In this document: positions 15,723-26,066 of the stretch, piece after piece | How the letters are laid out: the number at the start of each line of letters is the position of its first letter | Numbering within the stretch: the stretch's first letter is position 1 | Assembly (NCBI GenBank): GCA_044227505.1 | Contig: JBGAWP010000009.1 | Location: 27,363-91,362, forward strand | Direction of reading: 5' to 3' | DNA length: 64,000 nucleotides | Source of the DNA: UBA7236 sp044227505 | GTDB taxonomy: Bacteria; Bacteroidota; Bacteroidia; Chitinophagales; BACL12 | Notes under the pieces: generated by a model | Told to the model about the DNA's origin: nothing | What the model saw: the letters and a program-made list of their open reading frames with translations, nothing else | Database searches by the model: none | Made by a program: the position numbers and the translations under genes

Positions 15723-18617
15723 GTGAAAAACGGAAAAAAAGATACTATACCAACAAAAGATTTTTTACCTGCCATCAGTGAAAAAAATATTCCCTATTTA
15801 GAAGTGGTGGGTGCAAGAGTACACAATCTTAAAAATATTAATGTATCAATACCGCGCAATAGTTTAGTGGTTATAACAGGAGTAAGTGGTAGTGGAAAAA
15901 GTTCCCTTGCATTTGATACTATTTATGCAGAAGGTCAACGCAGATACATGGAAAGTTTTTCTGCCTATGCCCGTCAGTTTTTTGGAGCTATAGAGCGGCC
16001 GGATGTAGATAATATTACTGGGTTATCACCGGTGATTTCCATCGAACAAAAAACTACAAATAAAAATCCGCGGTCTACCGTGGGAACAATTACAGAAATA
16101 TACGATTTTTTAAGATTATTATATGCTAGGGCATCTGATGCATACAGTTATGTTACTGGGGATAAAATGGTGCGTTTTACAGAGGAGCAAATTGTAGAAA
16201 GTATCATTAAAAAATTTAACGGTAAACGAATTGTTTTACTGGCTCCATTAGTGAGAGGAAGGAAGGGGCATTATCGCGAATTGTTTGAACAAATTCGCAA
16301 GCAGGGATATTTAAAGGTTCGCATTGATGGTGAAATTAAAGACCTGTTACCAAAAATGCAGGTTGACAGATATAAAATACACGACATTGAAATTGTGATC
16401 GACAGGTTTAAAGTTGATGAGGATGATCATATCAGGATAAAACAAAGTGTTTCACAAGCACTTAAATCGGGTAAAAGTTTTATAATGGTTATGAATTCCG
16501 ACACAAATGAAATATTTAATTATTCCAAAAAATTAATGTGTCTTGTTTCCGGTATCAGTTATGAAGAACCATCTCCAAATGCCTTTTCCTTTAATTCTCC
16601 TTATGGTGCATGTACTAAATGTAAAGGGCTTGGTGTTGTTTATGAAGTGAGTTTGGAAACACTTATTCCTGATGCAACAAAAACAATTAACAATGGAGGA
16701 ATTGTTGCGCTCGGGGAATTCAGGGAAAATATCCTGTTCAAACAAATAAAATCAATCGCTTCAAAATATAAATTTTCATTATCTACGCCACTAAAAGATA
16801 TACCGAAAAAAGGCTTAAATGCTATATTATTTGGGAGTGAAGGAGATGCTGAATTGCCGGATGATGATACAATTTTTTTAGGTGATGCCGACAGATGGTA
16901 TACTCTTGAGTTTGGCGGACTTACAAAATTAATAAAAAGGTGTTTTTCAGATTCCATCTCTGAAAACATGCGCAGATGGGCTGAGGACTTTATGGTGAAG
17001 GCAACTTGCGATGAATGTAATGGAACCAGGCTTAAAAAGGAAGCGCTTTATTTTAAAGTGGATGGAAAAAATATTTCCGAATTATCACAAATGGACATTA
17101 AAGATCTGCATGTATGGTTCGATAATGTGGAATCAGGGATGTCGGCAAAACAAAAAATAATTGCAAAAGACCTTTTAAAGGAAATACGTTCGAGAATCGG
17201 ATTTATAAAAAATGTGGGATTAGATTATTTATCACTCGACAGGCCAACAAGAACATTAAGTGGTGGTGAATCACAACGCATTCGTCTTGCTACTCAAATA
17301 GGTTCACAATTAGTTGGTATCACTTATATTTTAGATGAGCCTTCCATCGGTTTGCATCAAAGGGATAATAATAAATTAATAGAGGCATTAAAGGAATTGC
17401 GCGATAGTGGAAATACCGTTTTGGTTGTTGAACACGACAAGGATATGATGATGCACGCTGATTATGTACTTGATCTCGGTCCGGGTGCCGGAATTCACGG
17501 TGGAAAATTAGTGGGTGAAGGAACTCCGGAAGATTTTGCGAAAGCTGATACAGTAACTGCAGAATATTTACGGGGAGAAAGAAAAATTGAATATCTAAAA
17601 GTCAGAAGAAAGGGAAATGGAAAGGAAATTAGTTTACAAGGCGCAGTTGGTCATAATTTGAAAAATGTAAACGTAAAATTTCCATTGGGAACTTTAATTT
17701 GTGTAACCGGAGTAAGTGGTAGCGGAAAATCCAGTTTGATAAATGCCACTTTATTTCCCATCATGCAACAACATTATTATAATTCTCTTAAAAAACCACT
17801 TGCCTATCACAAGATAGAAGGGTTGAAGCATATTGATAAAGTTATTGAAATTGATCAATCTCCGATAGGAAGAACACCGAGGTCAAATCCTGTTACCTAT
17901 ATTGATATTTTTTCGGAAATAAGGAATTTATATGCTTTAGTGCCGGAAGCAAAAATTCGTGGATATAAAGCCGGCAGATTTTCATTTAATGTGAAGGGTG
18001 GAAGATGTGACGTTTGTGAAGGCGGTGGAATGAAAGTAATTGAAATGAATTTTTTACCTGATGTTTATGTGGAGTGCGAAAAATGCAGAGGAAAAAGATA
18101 TAATAGAGAAACGCTCGAGATCTATTTTAAAGGAAAGAATATTGCAGATGTATTGGATATGACAGTAGACCATGCCGTGGAATTTTTCGAAAATCATCCG
18201 CGCATTTTTAAGAAAATTAAAACTTTGCAGGAAGTGGGTCTTGGATATATTAAATTGGGACAATCATCAACAACATTGAGTGGGGGCGAAGCTCAACGTG
18301 TGAAACTTGCAGAGGAATTATCCAGAAAAGATACAGGCAATACCTTTTATATTTTAGATGAACCAACAACGGGATTACACTTTGAAGATATCAGAGTGTT
18401 GATGAATGTAATAAATGATCTCGTAAATAAAGGAAACACGGTTTTAATAATTGAACATAATCTTGATGTTGTAAAATTGGCAGACCATATTATTGACCTT
18501 GGCCCGGAAGGAGGGCATGGAGGTGGAATGATCATAGCAGAGGGAACTCCCGAAGAGATTGTAAAGGTGAAGGACAGTTATACGGGTAAATTCCTCAAAA
18601 CGGAGTTAAAATTATAA
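15723..18617 (+). CDS. uvrA: Excinuclease ABC subunit A
   Basis: About 964 residues from the GTG at 15723; this start is chosen because a promoter element covers the earlier TTG. There are two ABC ATPase modules, with Walker A G-V-S-G-S-G-K-S-S in each and signatures L-S-G-G-E-S-Q-R and L-S-G-G-E-A-Q-R. Zinc-finger cysteine pairs appear as C-T-K-C, C-D-E-C, C-D-V-C and C-E-K-C. UvrA scans DNA for lesions and loads UvrB in nucleotide excision repair. The stop overlaps the stop of the convergent tyrosine kinase gene (wzc) by 6 nt. With uvrD at 1157, two excision-repair genes lie in this window, though not as an operon. Confidence 0.98.
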   Translation: MKNGKKDTIPTKDFLPAISEKNIPYLEVVGARVHNLKNINVSIPRNSLVVITGVSGSGKSSLAFDTIYAEGQRRYMESFSAYARQFFGAIERPDVDNITGLSPVISIEQKTTNKNPRSTVGTITEIYDFLRLLYARASDAYSYVTGDKMVRFTEEQIVESIIKKFNGKRIVLLAPLVRGRKGHYRELFEQIRKQGYLKVRIDGEIKDLLPKMQVDRYKIHDIEIVIDRFKVDEDDHIRIKQSVSQALKSGKSFIMVMNSDTNEIFNYSKKLMCLVSGISYEEPSPNAFSFNSPYGACTKCKGLGVVYEVSLETLIPDATKTINNGGIVALGEFRENILFKQIKSIASKYKFSLSTPLKDIPKKGLNAILFGSEGDAELPDDDTIFLGDADRWYTLEFGGLTKLIKRCFSDSISENMRRWAEDFMVKATCDECNGTRLKKEALYFKVDGKNISELSQMDIKDLHVWFDNVESGMSAKQKIIAKDLLKEIRSRIGFIKNVGLDYLSLDRPTRTLSGGESQRIRLATQIGSQLVGITYILDEPSIGLHQRDNNKLIEALKELRDSGNTVLVVEHDKDMMMHADYVLDLGPGAGIHGGKLVGEGTPEDFAKADTVTAEYLRGERKIEYLKVRRKGNGKEISLQGAVGHNLKNVNVKFPLGTLICVTGVSGSGKSSLINATLFPIMQQHYYNSLKKPLAYHKIEGLKHIDKVIEIDQSPIGRTPRSNPVTYIDIFSEIRNLYALVPEAKIRGYKAGRFSFNVKGGRCDVCEGGGMKVIEMNFLPDVYVECEKCRGKRYNRETLEIYFKGKNIADVLDMTVDHAVEFFENHPRIFKKIKTLQEVGLGYIKLGQSSTTLSGGEAQRVKLAEELSRKDTGNTFYILDEPTTGLHFEDIRVLMNVINDLVNKGNTVLIIEHNLDVVKLADHIIDLGPEGGHGGGMIIAEGTPEEIVKVKDSYTGKFLKTELKL

Positions 18618-21029
18618 CTTGGTTTTTTTCGTGGATTTAAAAAATCTTTTCCATAATGGCTGATGTGAATCTTCATCAGTATAATAATCATGATAAGAAG
18701 AATCACCATAACCATATCCATAACCATATCCATATCCATATTCAGTTCCACTTGCATTTGCATCATTAACTACGATGCATAAATTTGTCAACTTGTTATG
18801 GTAATATAATCTGTTAATATTGCCAATGAAATTAATTTTTGAATAATTGGCTCTAACAATATAAATAGAAAGATCAACCTTCGACATAAGTGGTAATGCA
18901 TCGGAAACTATTCCAACTGGAGGGCCGTCAATGATTATATAATCGTAATTTGCTTTTAGATAATCCAAAAGGATTTCTGTTTCTTTACTGATCAATAATT
19001 CAGCCGGGTTAGGTGGTACAGGCCCTGCGGTTAATACATCACATCCGCATTCTGCTGAAAATTGAATACATTCTTCAGCTTTGTATTGGCGAATTAATAC
19101 TGTGCTTCCACCTTTGTCATTTTTTAAACCCAATGCTTTATGAATTTTCGGTTTACGCAAATCAAAATCTACCAATATCACCTTTTTCCCAATGGCACTA
19201 ATAACATTGGAAAGATTTAAAGCCATAAAAGTTTTTCCTTCACCACTCACAGTAGAGGTAATGGAAATTAATTGACCTTCTGTTTTATTATTGGTTAAAA
19301 AATATTGAATATTACTTCTGATGGTTCGGAAGGCTTCCGCAATATGTGACTTAGGGTTTTTGATCACAACAATTTGGGCAAGGTCTGAACGCCCTTTTAA
19401 AAACTGGGGTAATACACCAAGCAGTGGAATATTTGTTGCCTTTTCAACATCAGGTACTCCAATAATGGTATGATGTGAAACAAATTTTACATAAACATGG
19501 GCAAAGCTTAACCCAATACCTATCAATAAACAAATACCCCAAATTTGTGGTTTAACTGGGGCTACTAAGCCTCCTTTTTTACCTGCATCGAGTATAATAT
19601 AATCACTGCTCATTCCTGCCAGTGTAATTTCATATTCTGATTGTTTTTCCAATAATAATAAATAATATTTTTCCTTAAGATCATTCAAACGAGTTAATCG
19701 AGCGTATTCAGATTGAATTTCAGGAAGTTGTAAAAACTCATTTTCATATTTTCGTTCTTCCTCGCTGAGATACTTTTTGCGCACATTCAATTTTTCTTCT
19801 GCATTGGAGATGGCTTCTCTGAAATTTAATTTTACCTGATCTATTTGTTTATTAAGAGAAGCTAATCTGGGGTCACTGGCCGGCACGCTCAAACCAAGAT
19901 CCTCTCTTTCCTTTTCCAGAGTTAACAAGGAATTTAAATAGGGCGAGAAATCATTAAACTTAAAGTCGCCAAAATAATTGGCTAAAGCCGCAATATCATT
20001 GTTTTTATTATTTGTAAATTCTTTTAACCACTGTAAACTTTTTTCTTCGAGCATTACCTCAAATTTTGACTGGTCAATGCCACTTAGCTTTTGGACAACA
20101 TTGGTTTCTGACAATTCGGGGTTGATGATAAGATTTTCTTTTTTGAAATCTTTTAAAATTGTTTCCTGGTCATAAAGTTCTTTTTCAAGTGAATCTATCT
20201 GGTCTTGAATAAAGGAGATAATCAATTTTGCGCCATTTGCTTTCCTATCGAGACTCAAATCCACTATTTCACTTGCAATAGTATTTACAACATCCATCGA
20301 TTTTGTGCTGTTCTTGTCGCGATAATTAATGATTATTTTTCCTCCATATAAATTGTCAACATCGATATCGATCTTATTTTCAATTTCTTCAGCGATCAAA
20401 TTAATATCATTTATTATAAAATAAAAGTGTTTAGATTGATCAGATTTGTCTGCTTTAAGTAAATGCGCATTGATATTGAATGCAGGAGTGTTGTAACTTT
20501 TATCGAATTCATAATCAAATTTTAACTCCTCTCCATTATATTTATATAAAATGCTATAATTTTTTTCATTTTTAATTTGAAATTCGATCTTTGACCCTAT
20601 TATAGTTGAATCTATTATTTCTATAGCAACTTTAAATGGTGATGCTTTGTAGATCTCTCCTGATTTAACACGTTCGCTTAGATAATAGGAAATATTTAAA
20701 GGTAGTTTTTTAAGTGCCTGAAGTTTGTACCCTTTTGAATTTAAAACGGTCATTTCTTCATTTAATCGATCTGCATTTGGAGATGATACTAAAATTCCCA
20801 GATCAATTGAATTATCCTTTGACCTGTCTTTAAATTGAACATCAGCTTGTGACTCATAAACCGGTGTAGCATATCTCATATATAAGAATGCAAAAAGGAG
20901 AACTATTAAAAAATAGATAACTATCCACCATCTGGTGATCCAGGCAACTGTTAAGAATAATTTCCAATCAAACGAATGATCTTCAGGTTGCGCTGATGTT
21001 GTTGATATAGGGAATTCGTTGTTTGACAT
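18612..21029 (-). CDS. wzc: Polysaccharide co-polymerase and tyrosine autokinase (Wzc type)
   Basis: 805 residues. A Wzz-type domain is flanked by transmembrane segments near 33-53 and 495-515, with long coiled-coil stretches between about 260 and 480. The C-terminal BY-kinase has Walker A T-V-S-G-E-G-K-T (K599), Walker A' I-L-V-D-F-D-L-R-K-P and Walker B Y-I-I-I-D-G-P-P. The tail is tyrosine-rich: five or six Y-G pairs, then D-S-S-Y-H-D-Y-Y, the cluster that autophosphorylates in trans in this family. It controls chain length and export together with the Wza-like protein encoded 9 nt upstream. The Y-G run is encoded by a hexanucleotide repeat. It is the last gene of the locus and its stop overlaps that of uvrA. 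Confidence 0.95.
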   Translation of the reverse strand: MSNNEFPISTTSAQPEDHSFDWKLFLTVAWITRWWIVIYFLIVLLFAFLYMRYATPVYESQADVQFKDRSKDNSIDLGILVSSPNADRLNEEMTVLNSKGYKLQALKKLPLNISYYLSERVKSGEIYKASPFKVAIEIIDSTIIGSKIEFQIKNEKNYSILYKYNGEELKFDYEFDKSYNTPAFNINAHLLKADKSDQSKHFYFIINDINLIAEEIENKIDIDVDNLYGGKIIINYRDKNSTKSMDVVNTIASEIVDLSLDRKANGAKLIISFIQDQIDSLEKELYDQETILKDFKKENLIINPELSETNVVQKLSGIDQSKFEVMLEEKSLQWLKEFTNNKNNDIAALANYFGDFKFNDFSPYLNSLLTLEKEREDLGLSVPASDPRLASLNKQIDQVKLNFREAISNAEEKLNVRKKYLSEEERKYENEFLQLPEIQSEYARLTRLNDLKEKYYLLLLEKQSEYEITLAGMSSDYIILDAGKKGGLVAPVKPQIWGICLLIGIGLSFAHVYVKFVSHHTIIGVPDVEKATNIPLLGVLPQFLKGRSDLAQIVVIKNPKSHIAEAFRTIRSNIQYFLTNNKTEGQLISITSTVSGEGKTFMALNLSNVISAIGKKVILVDFDLRKPKIHKALGLKNDKGGSTVLIRQYKAEECIQFSAECGCDVLTAGPVPPNPAELLISKETEILLDYLKANYDYIIIDGPPVGIVSDALPLMSKVDLSIYIVRANYSKINFIGNINRLYYHNKLTNLCIVVNDANASGTEYGYGYGYGYGYGDSSYHDYYTDEDSHQPLWKRFFKSTKKTKL
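18705..18740. repeat. Hexanucleotide microsatellite WCCATA x6 inside wzc
   Basis: Six contiguous 6-nt units at 18705-18740 (ACCATA or TCCATA on the plus strand) encode repeated Tyr-Gly pairs in the kinase tail. Gain or loss of units keeps the frame. Confidence 0.9.
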
Positions 21030-21038
21030 GAATTTTCT

Positions 21039-21851
21039 TTATTTGTTCAAATTTGCAAAAAATGCATAAATAACAACGATGCTTGATACTGTTGTTATGA
21101 TTGGAGAAACTTCGCGGAAAAAATGTGCATTTATTCCCGGTTCGATATAAATGATATCGTTTGGTTTAACATAAGATTTTGCCTTTTTAATATCTTCAAT
21201 ACCGGAGAGATCAATTTCCTCCGTTAATGATTCTCCGTTTACAGTGCGAATGATTTTCACTTTGGATGAACGGGCATTTTCCGGCACCCCGCCTGCCTGA
21301 CCTATCGCATCTAAAACGGTAATATCAGGGCGCGTAAGATTTAATTGTTTTGCATCAACTCCACCCCGGTAAACTGTGATAAATTTATTTGTGATCACTA
21401 TATTAACAAAGGGATCTATATAATGTTTACTGTATAACTCCGATAACTTGGTTTCCGCTTCTTGCTCTGTCAGATCCTTAAGTATTACCTGACCAATTAT
21501 TGGAAGATTTGCTTCTCCGTTTTTGTCTATCGTGTACGGCATGGAATTTCTTATCACCTGAGGATTTGATGAATTCATTTCTGAAGTGATCTGTGATTCA
21601 ATCAGAATATATCCTTTTTTAGGATAAATATATAATTCGATAATATCTCCTTGTATCAGAGTAAAATCCTGTGGAATACTATCTAAGAAAGTTTGACTTT
21701 GAAAATCGTTTTTTGTATCCAAAATTCGGTTTGGGTGCATGATTCCACATGCGGATACTAAAGTAAAACAGCAAAAAAGCATTAATAGGTTTTTAATTGT
21801 TTTATAACCTATAAAATGAGAGTTGTAATTTTCGGGACTAAATTTGTTCAT
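21039..21851 (-). CDS. wza: Outer-membrane polysaccharide export lipoprotein (Wza type)
   Basis: 270 residues. The signal ends L-V-S-A-C-G, a lipobox. The polysaccharide export domain has Q-G-D-I-I-E-L-Y-I-Y-P and Y-T-I-D-K-N-G-E-A-N-L-P-I-I-G, and an SLBB domain follows with V-Y-R-G-G-V ... V-L-D-A-I-G-Q-A-G-G-V. The C-terminus ends in a hydrophobic helix (S-I-V-V-I-Y-A-F-F) that could be the membrane-spanning barrel helix. It should form the outer-membrane exit channel. Shorter than E. coli Wza (about 380), as is usual for Bacteroidota homologues. It is followed after 9 nt by wzc. Confidence 0.92.
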   Translation of the reverse strand: MNKFSPENYNSHFIGYKTIKNLLMLFCCFTLVSACGIMHPNRILDTKNDFQSQTFLDSIPQDFTLIQGDIIELYIYPKKGYILIESQITSEMNSSNPQVIRNSMPYTIDKNGEANLPIIGQVILKDLTEQEAETKLSELYSKHYIDPFVNIVITNKFITVYRGGVDAKQLNLTRPDITVLDAIGQAGGVPENARSSKVKIIRTVNGESLTEEIDLSGIEDIKKAKSYVKPNDIIYIEPGINAHFFREVSPIITTVSSIVVIYAFFANLNK

Positions 21852-21930
21852 TTTGAATATGTATATGGATTTAGGTCAGCAAATATAGACTTTTGTGTTT
21901 TAGAAAACTATGCAGGAGGATCTGGATGGG

Positions 21931-23874
21931 TCAGGTAATGTGAACTGCAGAATTTTCATTTTGTTTATCCAGTGTTTCAAAGGTTGAATTTTGACTTATA
22001 TATTCTGGGATCAGGTCCTTAACAATTGCAACTGCTCGCTCGCCGTTATTTTTCTGCAATGCTAACCAAAGTTGCTCAATACAATTGTTTACGTGCATAG
22101 TGTCCTGATAGCCTGTAAGTGCAATTTTTATTTTATTATGGTGTGTAGGTAAAGTGTTTTCATTATTGTTTAAAAGTTCTTCATGTAATTTTTCTCCCGG
22201 GCGCAGGCCAGTAAACACAAAATGAATATCCTTATCAGGTTGTAACCCACTTAATTGAACCATTTTAGTAGCAAGATCTAAAATTTTGACCGGCGAACCC
22301 ATGTCGAAAATATAGATCTCACTCGTTTTACCCATTGTAGCGGCTTCTAATACAAGTTTACAAGCTTCAGAAATCGTCATAAAATATCTTGTTACCTCAG
22401 GGTGAGTAATGGTTAACGGTCCACCTGATTCAATCTGTTTGCGAAAATAATTTACAACGGATCCATTTGAACCTAAAACATTTCCGAAACGGGTTGTTAT
22501 AAATAAAGTACTGCAATTCGGATCCTTCGATTTTTCTTGAACATAAATTTCAGCTGCTCTTTTGCTGGCGCCCATTACATTTGTTGGATTCACTGCTTTA
22601 TCAGTGGAGATCATAATAAATTTTTCAACTTGGTATTCTACAGCCAGATCGATCAAATATTTGGTGCCAAAAACATTAACATGAATTGCTTCCAATGGAT
22701 TTAATTCCATAAGTGGAACATGTTTATAGGCCGCTGCGTGAAATACAATATTTGGTAAATGCTGATGGAATATCTGTGTGATTCTACGATTATTCGTTAT
22801 ATCGCAAACTATAAATTCCACCTCAATGCCGGGCAACTGCTTGAGTCGGAAATACAATTCCATTTGCAAATCAAACAAAGCAGATTCTGCCTGATCAATT
22901 AAAATAAGTTTTTTCGGTGCATAGGCGATCAGCTGTTTTACTATTTCACTTCCAATTGAGCCTGCAGCTCCGGTAATTAATATACTTTTTTGAGAGATAT
23001 GTATTTTAATATTTTCATTCTCTATCTGAATTTGTTCCCTTCCAAGAAGGTCTTCAATTTTAATTGTTCGAAGCTGACGAAGGCTGAGTGTTCCTTTTAT
23101 CCAATCCTCAACTGGTGGAACATATTTTACGTGAATTTGATATAGTAGACAAGTATCAACGATCTCGTTTTTTTTATTGTTTTCAAGATCGTGTATGCCA
23201 ATGATCAACTCTCTTACAGAATATTTTTGTATAAGTTCCTGTAATTTAGTTGGAGAATAAATTTTAACACCTTCAATTGTTTTGTTGATCTTCGTAATAT
23301 TATCATCAAGAAACCCAATAATTTGATAATTTTTGCTATTATCGTTGCGCAAGGCATTTAAAACACTAACACCTCTGCGACCTGCACCATAAATGATCAC
23401 TGATATTGGGGATACATTATGTTTTGTTGATTGATAAAACAACACTTTTATAACATACCTGCTGAAAGCAAGTAAGGAAATATTTAATACTACGTGTATG
23501 ATCGCGATAGAAGCTGGTAAGATCAGAAATCCCCCTTCTATGTTTCTGTTGATAAGAGAAATTGAAATGCAGATAATTGTAGCAGTAATGCCTGCTTTAA
23601 TAAGTCGTTTTGCATCGGCAATTCCACTATGTCGTATTATTCCATCAAAAGATTTAAAAATTAAAAAACATATTGCAAAGATCGCAGTGGTTGCAAGTGT
23701 GTTGTTTACAAAGTCGGAAAATGAAATTAATTCAATATTGAAATTAAATCGAAGAATGTATGCCAGACCGTAGGTAAAAATGGTTATAACTATATCAAAC
23801 CCCAATACTATCCACTTGGATAAAATATGGGTCCCGAATTTTCTATTGATATAATTTTTTAAATTGTCAGCCAT
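21931..23874 (-). CDS. pglF: Membrane-bound UDP-sugar 4,6-dehydratase (PglF/WbpM/CapD type)
   Basis: 647 residues from the ATG at 23874; a TTG at 23892 is also in frame but less likely. Four transmembrane helices occupy roughly 20-130. A first Rossmann region contains I-Y-G-A-G-R-R-G-V. The catalytic SDR domain begins I-T-G-A-A-G-S-I-G-S-E and carries H-A-A-A-Y-K-H-V-P and I-S-T-D-K-A-V-N-P-T-N-V-M-G, the modified active site of this family. It probably converts UDP-GlcNAc to the 4-keto-6-deoxy sugar. The genes just upstream encode the matching aminotransferase, acetyltransferase and phosphoglycosyltransferase. The 156-bp gap after the pglE gene (23875-24048) shows no clear motif. Confidence 0.93.
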   Translation of the reverse strand: MADNLKNYINRKFGTHILSKWIVLGFDIVITIFTYGLAYILRFNFNIELISFSDFVNNTLATTAIFAICFLIFKSFDGIIRHSGIADAKRLIKAGITATIICISISLINRNIEGGFLILPASIAIIHVVLNISLLAFSRYVIKVLFYQSTKHNVSPISVIIYGAGRRGVSVLNALRNDNSKNYQIIGFLDDNITKINKTIEGVKIYSPTKLQELIQKYSVRELIIGIHDLENNKKNEIVDTCLLYQIHVKYVPPVEDWIKGTLSLRQLRTIKIEDLLGREQIQIENENIKIHISQKSILITGAAGSIGSEIVKQLIAYAPKKLILIDQAESALFDLQMELYFRLKQLPGIEVEFIVCDITNNRRITQIFHQHLPNIVFHAAAYKHVPLMELNPLEAIHVNVFGTKYLIDLAVEYQVEKFIMISTDKAVNPTNVMGASKRAAEIYVQEKSKDPNCSTLFITTRFGNVLGSNGSVVNYFRKQIESGGPLTITHPEVTRYFMTISEACKLVLEAATMGKTSEIYIFDMGSPVKILDLATKMVQLSGLQPDKDIHFVFTGLRPGEKLHEELLNNNENTLPTHHNKIKIALTGYQDTMHVNNCIEQLWLALQKNNGERAVAIVKDLIPEYISQNSTFETLDKQNENSAVHIT

Positions 23875-24048
23875 AAAACACACCCGAATCAATTTTGTTA
23901 TATTTTGATCCTGTTTTTTATCCCAAACTAAAGCCTTCGCAAAACCATAGCAGGAGCATTTTTAAATAAGAAAAACAGGGGGTATTAACAAAGTTACGTG
24001 AAAAGTGCTGTTTTTAAAAGGGAATTGGAGAGATTTCCGGTTTGGAAA

Positions 24049-25182
24049 CTAGGTGGTAGCTAAATTACCAATAAGATCACATATCCTGGAAAGGTCGTCA
24101 GTGTGCAGAGAGGAGCCGGATGGGAGGCATAAACCGGAGTTAAAAATGGCCGCTGAATTGCCATTTGGAAAGGAAGGGTAATTCGCAAAAACCGGCTGGA
24201 GATGTAAAGGTTTCCATAAAGGTCGTGATTCAATATTTTCTTTCTCCAGTAAAGAAATAATTTCAATATTATTCATTCCCGAGATCTCAGGATCAACGGT
24301 AATTGTTGTAAGCCATCTGTTGCTGAAATTATTTTTTGTTTCAGGTAAAAATTGAATACCGGGAATTGAGGATAGCATTTTATTATAAAGCTCAAAATTC
24401 TTTCTGCGTTGAAGTATACGAGTTTGTAATACTTCCATTTGTCCGCATCCTATAGCAGCACAAATATTACTCATTCTATAATTATATCCAATTTCAGAAT
24501 GCTGATAGTGCAATGCTTTGTCGCGCGATTGGGTTGCCAGAAAACGCGCCTTTTCAATTGCAATTTTATCCTCTGAAAGAAGCGCACCTCCACCGGAGGT
24601 TGTTATTATCTTATTACCATTAAAGGATAATACCCCAAATTTCCCAAAGGTGCCCGTTTGTTTGCCGTTGTATGTTGAACCGAGTGATTCGGCAGCATCT
24701 TCTATAACGGTGATCTGATAATCTTCGGCGATCTGCAAAAGTTCTTTCAATTTGCATGGCATACCATACAAATGCACCAGTATTATTGCCTTTGGTTTTT
24801 TATTTTTGCCAATACAAAATTCAATCGCCCTTTTTAAAAGATCTGGATCCATGTTCCATGTTTCCATTTCGCTGTCAACAAATACCGGAATTGCTTTTTG
24901 ATATAAAATAGGATTTGCAGAAGCTGAAAAAGTAAATGAAGGACAGATCACATGATCACCTTCTTCTACTCCTGCTAAAATCAATGCAAGATGAATGGCA
25001 GCAGTACCGGAACTTAAAGCAGCGCAATTTGCAATACCAACATAATTTTCAATTTCGTTTTCAAATTTATCTACATATGGCCCAAGTGGTGCTATCCAAT
25101 TACTTGCAAAGGCATCTTGAACATATGTTAATTCGGTATCTGACATATGCGGAGGCGATAAATAAATTCTATTTTTTTGCAT
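24049..25182 (-). CDS. pglE: DegT/DnrJ/EryC1 sugar aminotransferase (PglE type)
   Basis: 377 residues, normal for the family. The PLP lysine is K191 in S-F-N-G-N-K-I-I-T-T-S-G-G-G, and upstream are A-A-L-S-S-G-T-A-A-I-H-L and V-I-E-D-A-A-E-S-L-G-S. It would transfer an amino group from glutamate to C4 of the UDP-4-keto-6-deoxy-GlcNAc made by the adjacent PglF-like enzyme. Immediate neighbours are PglD- and PglF-like genes, which supports this substrate over other DegT reactions. Confidence 0.9.
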   Translation of the reverse strand: MQKNRIYLSPPHMSDTELTYVQDAFASNWIAPLGPYVDKFENEIENYVGIANCAALSSGTAAIHLALILAGVEEGDHVICPSFTFSASANPILYQKAIPVFVDSEMETWNMDPDLLKRAIEFCIGKNKKPKAIILVHLYGMPCKLKELLQIAEDYQITVIEDAAESLGSTYNGKQTGTFGKFGVLSFNGNKIITTSGGGALLSEDKIAIEKARFLATQSRDKALHYQHSEIGYNYRMSNICAAIGCGQMEVLQTRILQRRKNFELYNKMLSSIPGIQFLPETKNNFSNRWLTTITVDPEISGMNNIEIISLLEKENIESRPLWKPLHLQPVFANYPSFPNGNSAAIFNSGLCLPSGSSLHTDDLSRICDLIGNLATT

Positions 25183-25240
25183 GAATTATTGTATTTCTAA
25201 AGTGTATGGAAGTTCGATCTCCATAATCACTTGTTAATAT

Positions 25241-25912
25241 TTATAAATATTTATCACCGGCATTTCGCATTTTAATTGTTTCGGCCGGTAAACCATACAT
25301 AACAGTATTATCGGGACAATCATTTAATAATAAAGCACCTGCACCTATTAATGCGTGATCGCCGATTTTTATTCCGTGCGTTACAGTTGCCCCAATTGAT
25401 ATTGCTGTGAAATCGCCCACTGTTACATTTCCTCCTAATGTTACTCCCGGTGCAATGCTTGAAAATTTTCCAATATAACAATCATGATCTAAACTGGAAC
25501 TCGTGTTAATTATAGTAAAATCACTTATTTCTGAATAAGGATTAATTACAGCACCGGCCATAATTGCAACTCCATTTCCTATTAAAACATTTTTCCCGAT
25601 CAAAACAGATGGGTGAATTGCAGAAATATAGTCCAAATCCGGAATTAGTTTTTCAAGTTTGTCTTTCATTTGTTTTCGGACCCAATTATCTCCAATTGCA
25701 ATAAACAATTTGCAACCCTGATTTTTATCTAAAATCTCCGGCAAATTTTCTTCCTTGCCAAGAATCGGGTATCCTGCATTTATGGATCCTGCTTGTTTAT
25801 AACTGTCTATAAACCCAATAATATTTTTGTTTCCCTCTTTTTCAAAAATATCAATTATTACCTTAGCATGATCGGAAGCGCCAACAATCAGTATTGTTTG
25901 TTTATCCTTCAT
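25241..25912 (-). CDS. pglD: Sugar N-acetyltransferase of the PglD/NeuD family
   Basis: 223 residues. The N-terminal Rossmann-like part has I-V-G-A-S-D-H-A-K-V. A left-handed beta-helix of hexapeptide repeats follows (about 95-200). The general-base histidine is H143 in S-L-D-H-D-C, at the position used in PglD. It would acetylate the 4-amino group of the UDP-sugar using acetyl-CoA, giving UDP-N,N'-diacetylbacillosamine. The NeuD subgroup (sialic acid O-acetylation) has the same fold, but the neighbours favour the PglD role. Confidence 0.88.
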   Translation of the reverse strand: MKDKQTILIVGASDHAKVIIDIFEKEGNKNIIGFIDSYKQAGSINAGYPILGKEENLPEILDKNQGCKLFIAIGDNWVRKQMKDKLEKLIPDLDYISAIHPSVLIGKNVLIGNGVAIMAGAVINPYSEISDFTIINTSSSLDHDCYIGKFSSIAPGVTLGGNVTVGDFTAISIGATVTHGIKIGDHALIGAGALLLNDCPDNTVMYGLPAETIKMRNAGDKYL

Positions 25913-26066
25913 AAATTGAATTTAAATAATTCTCCCGAATTATGGTCAGTTTTTTGTTCATTGCGGGGTTGTATTTGAACGGTAAATATAACAAACAGTA
26001 AAAACTTTTTAAATGAGGTTGGATGAGTATTTGCCTTTGGAGGAAAATCTAACCATACTAAACAAT

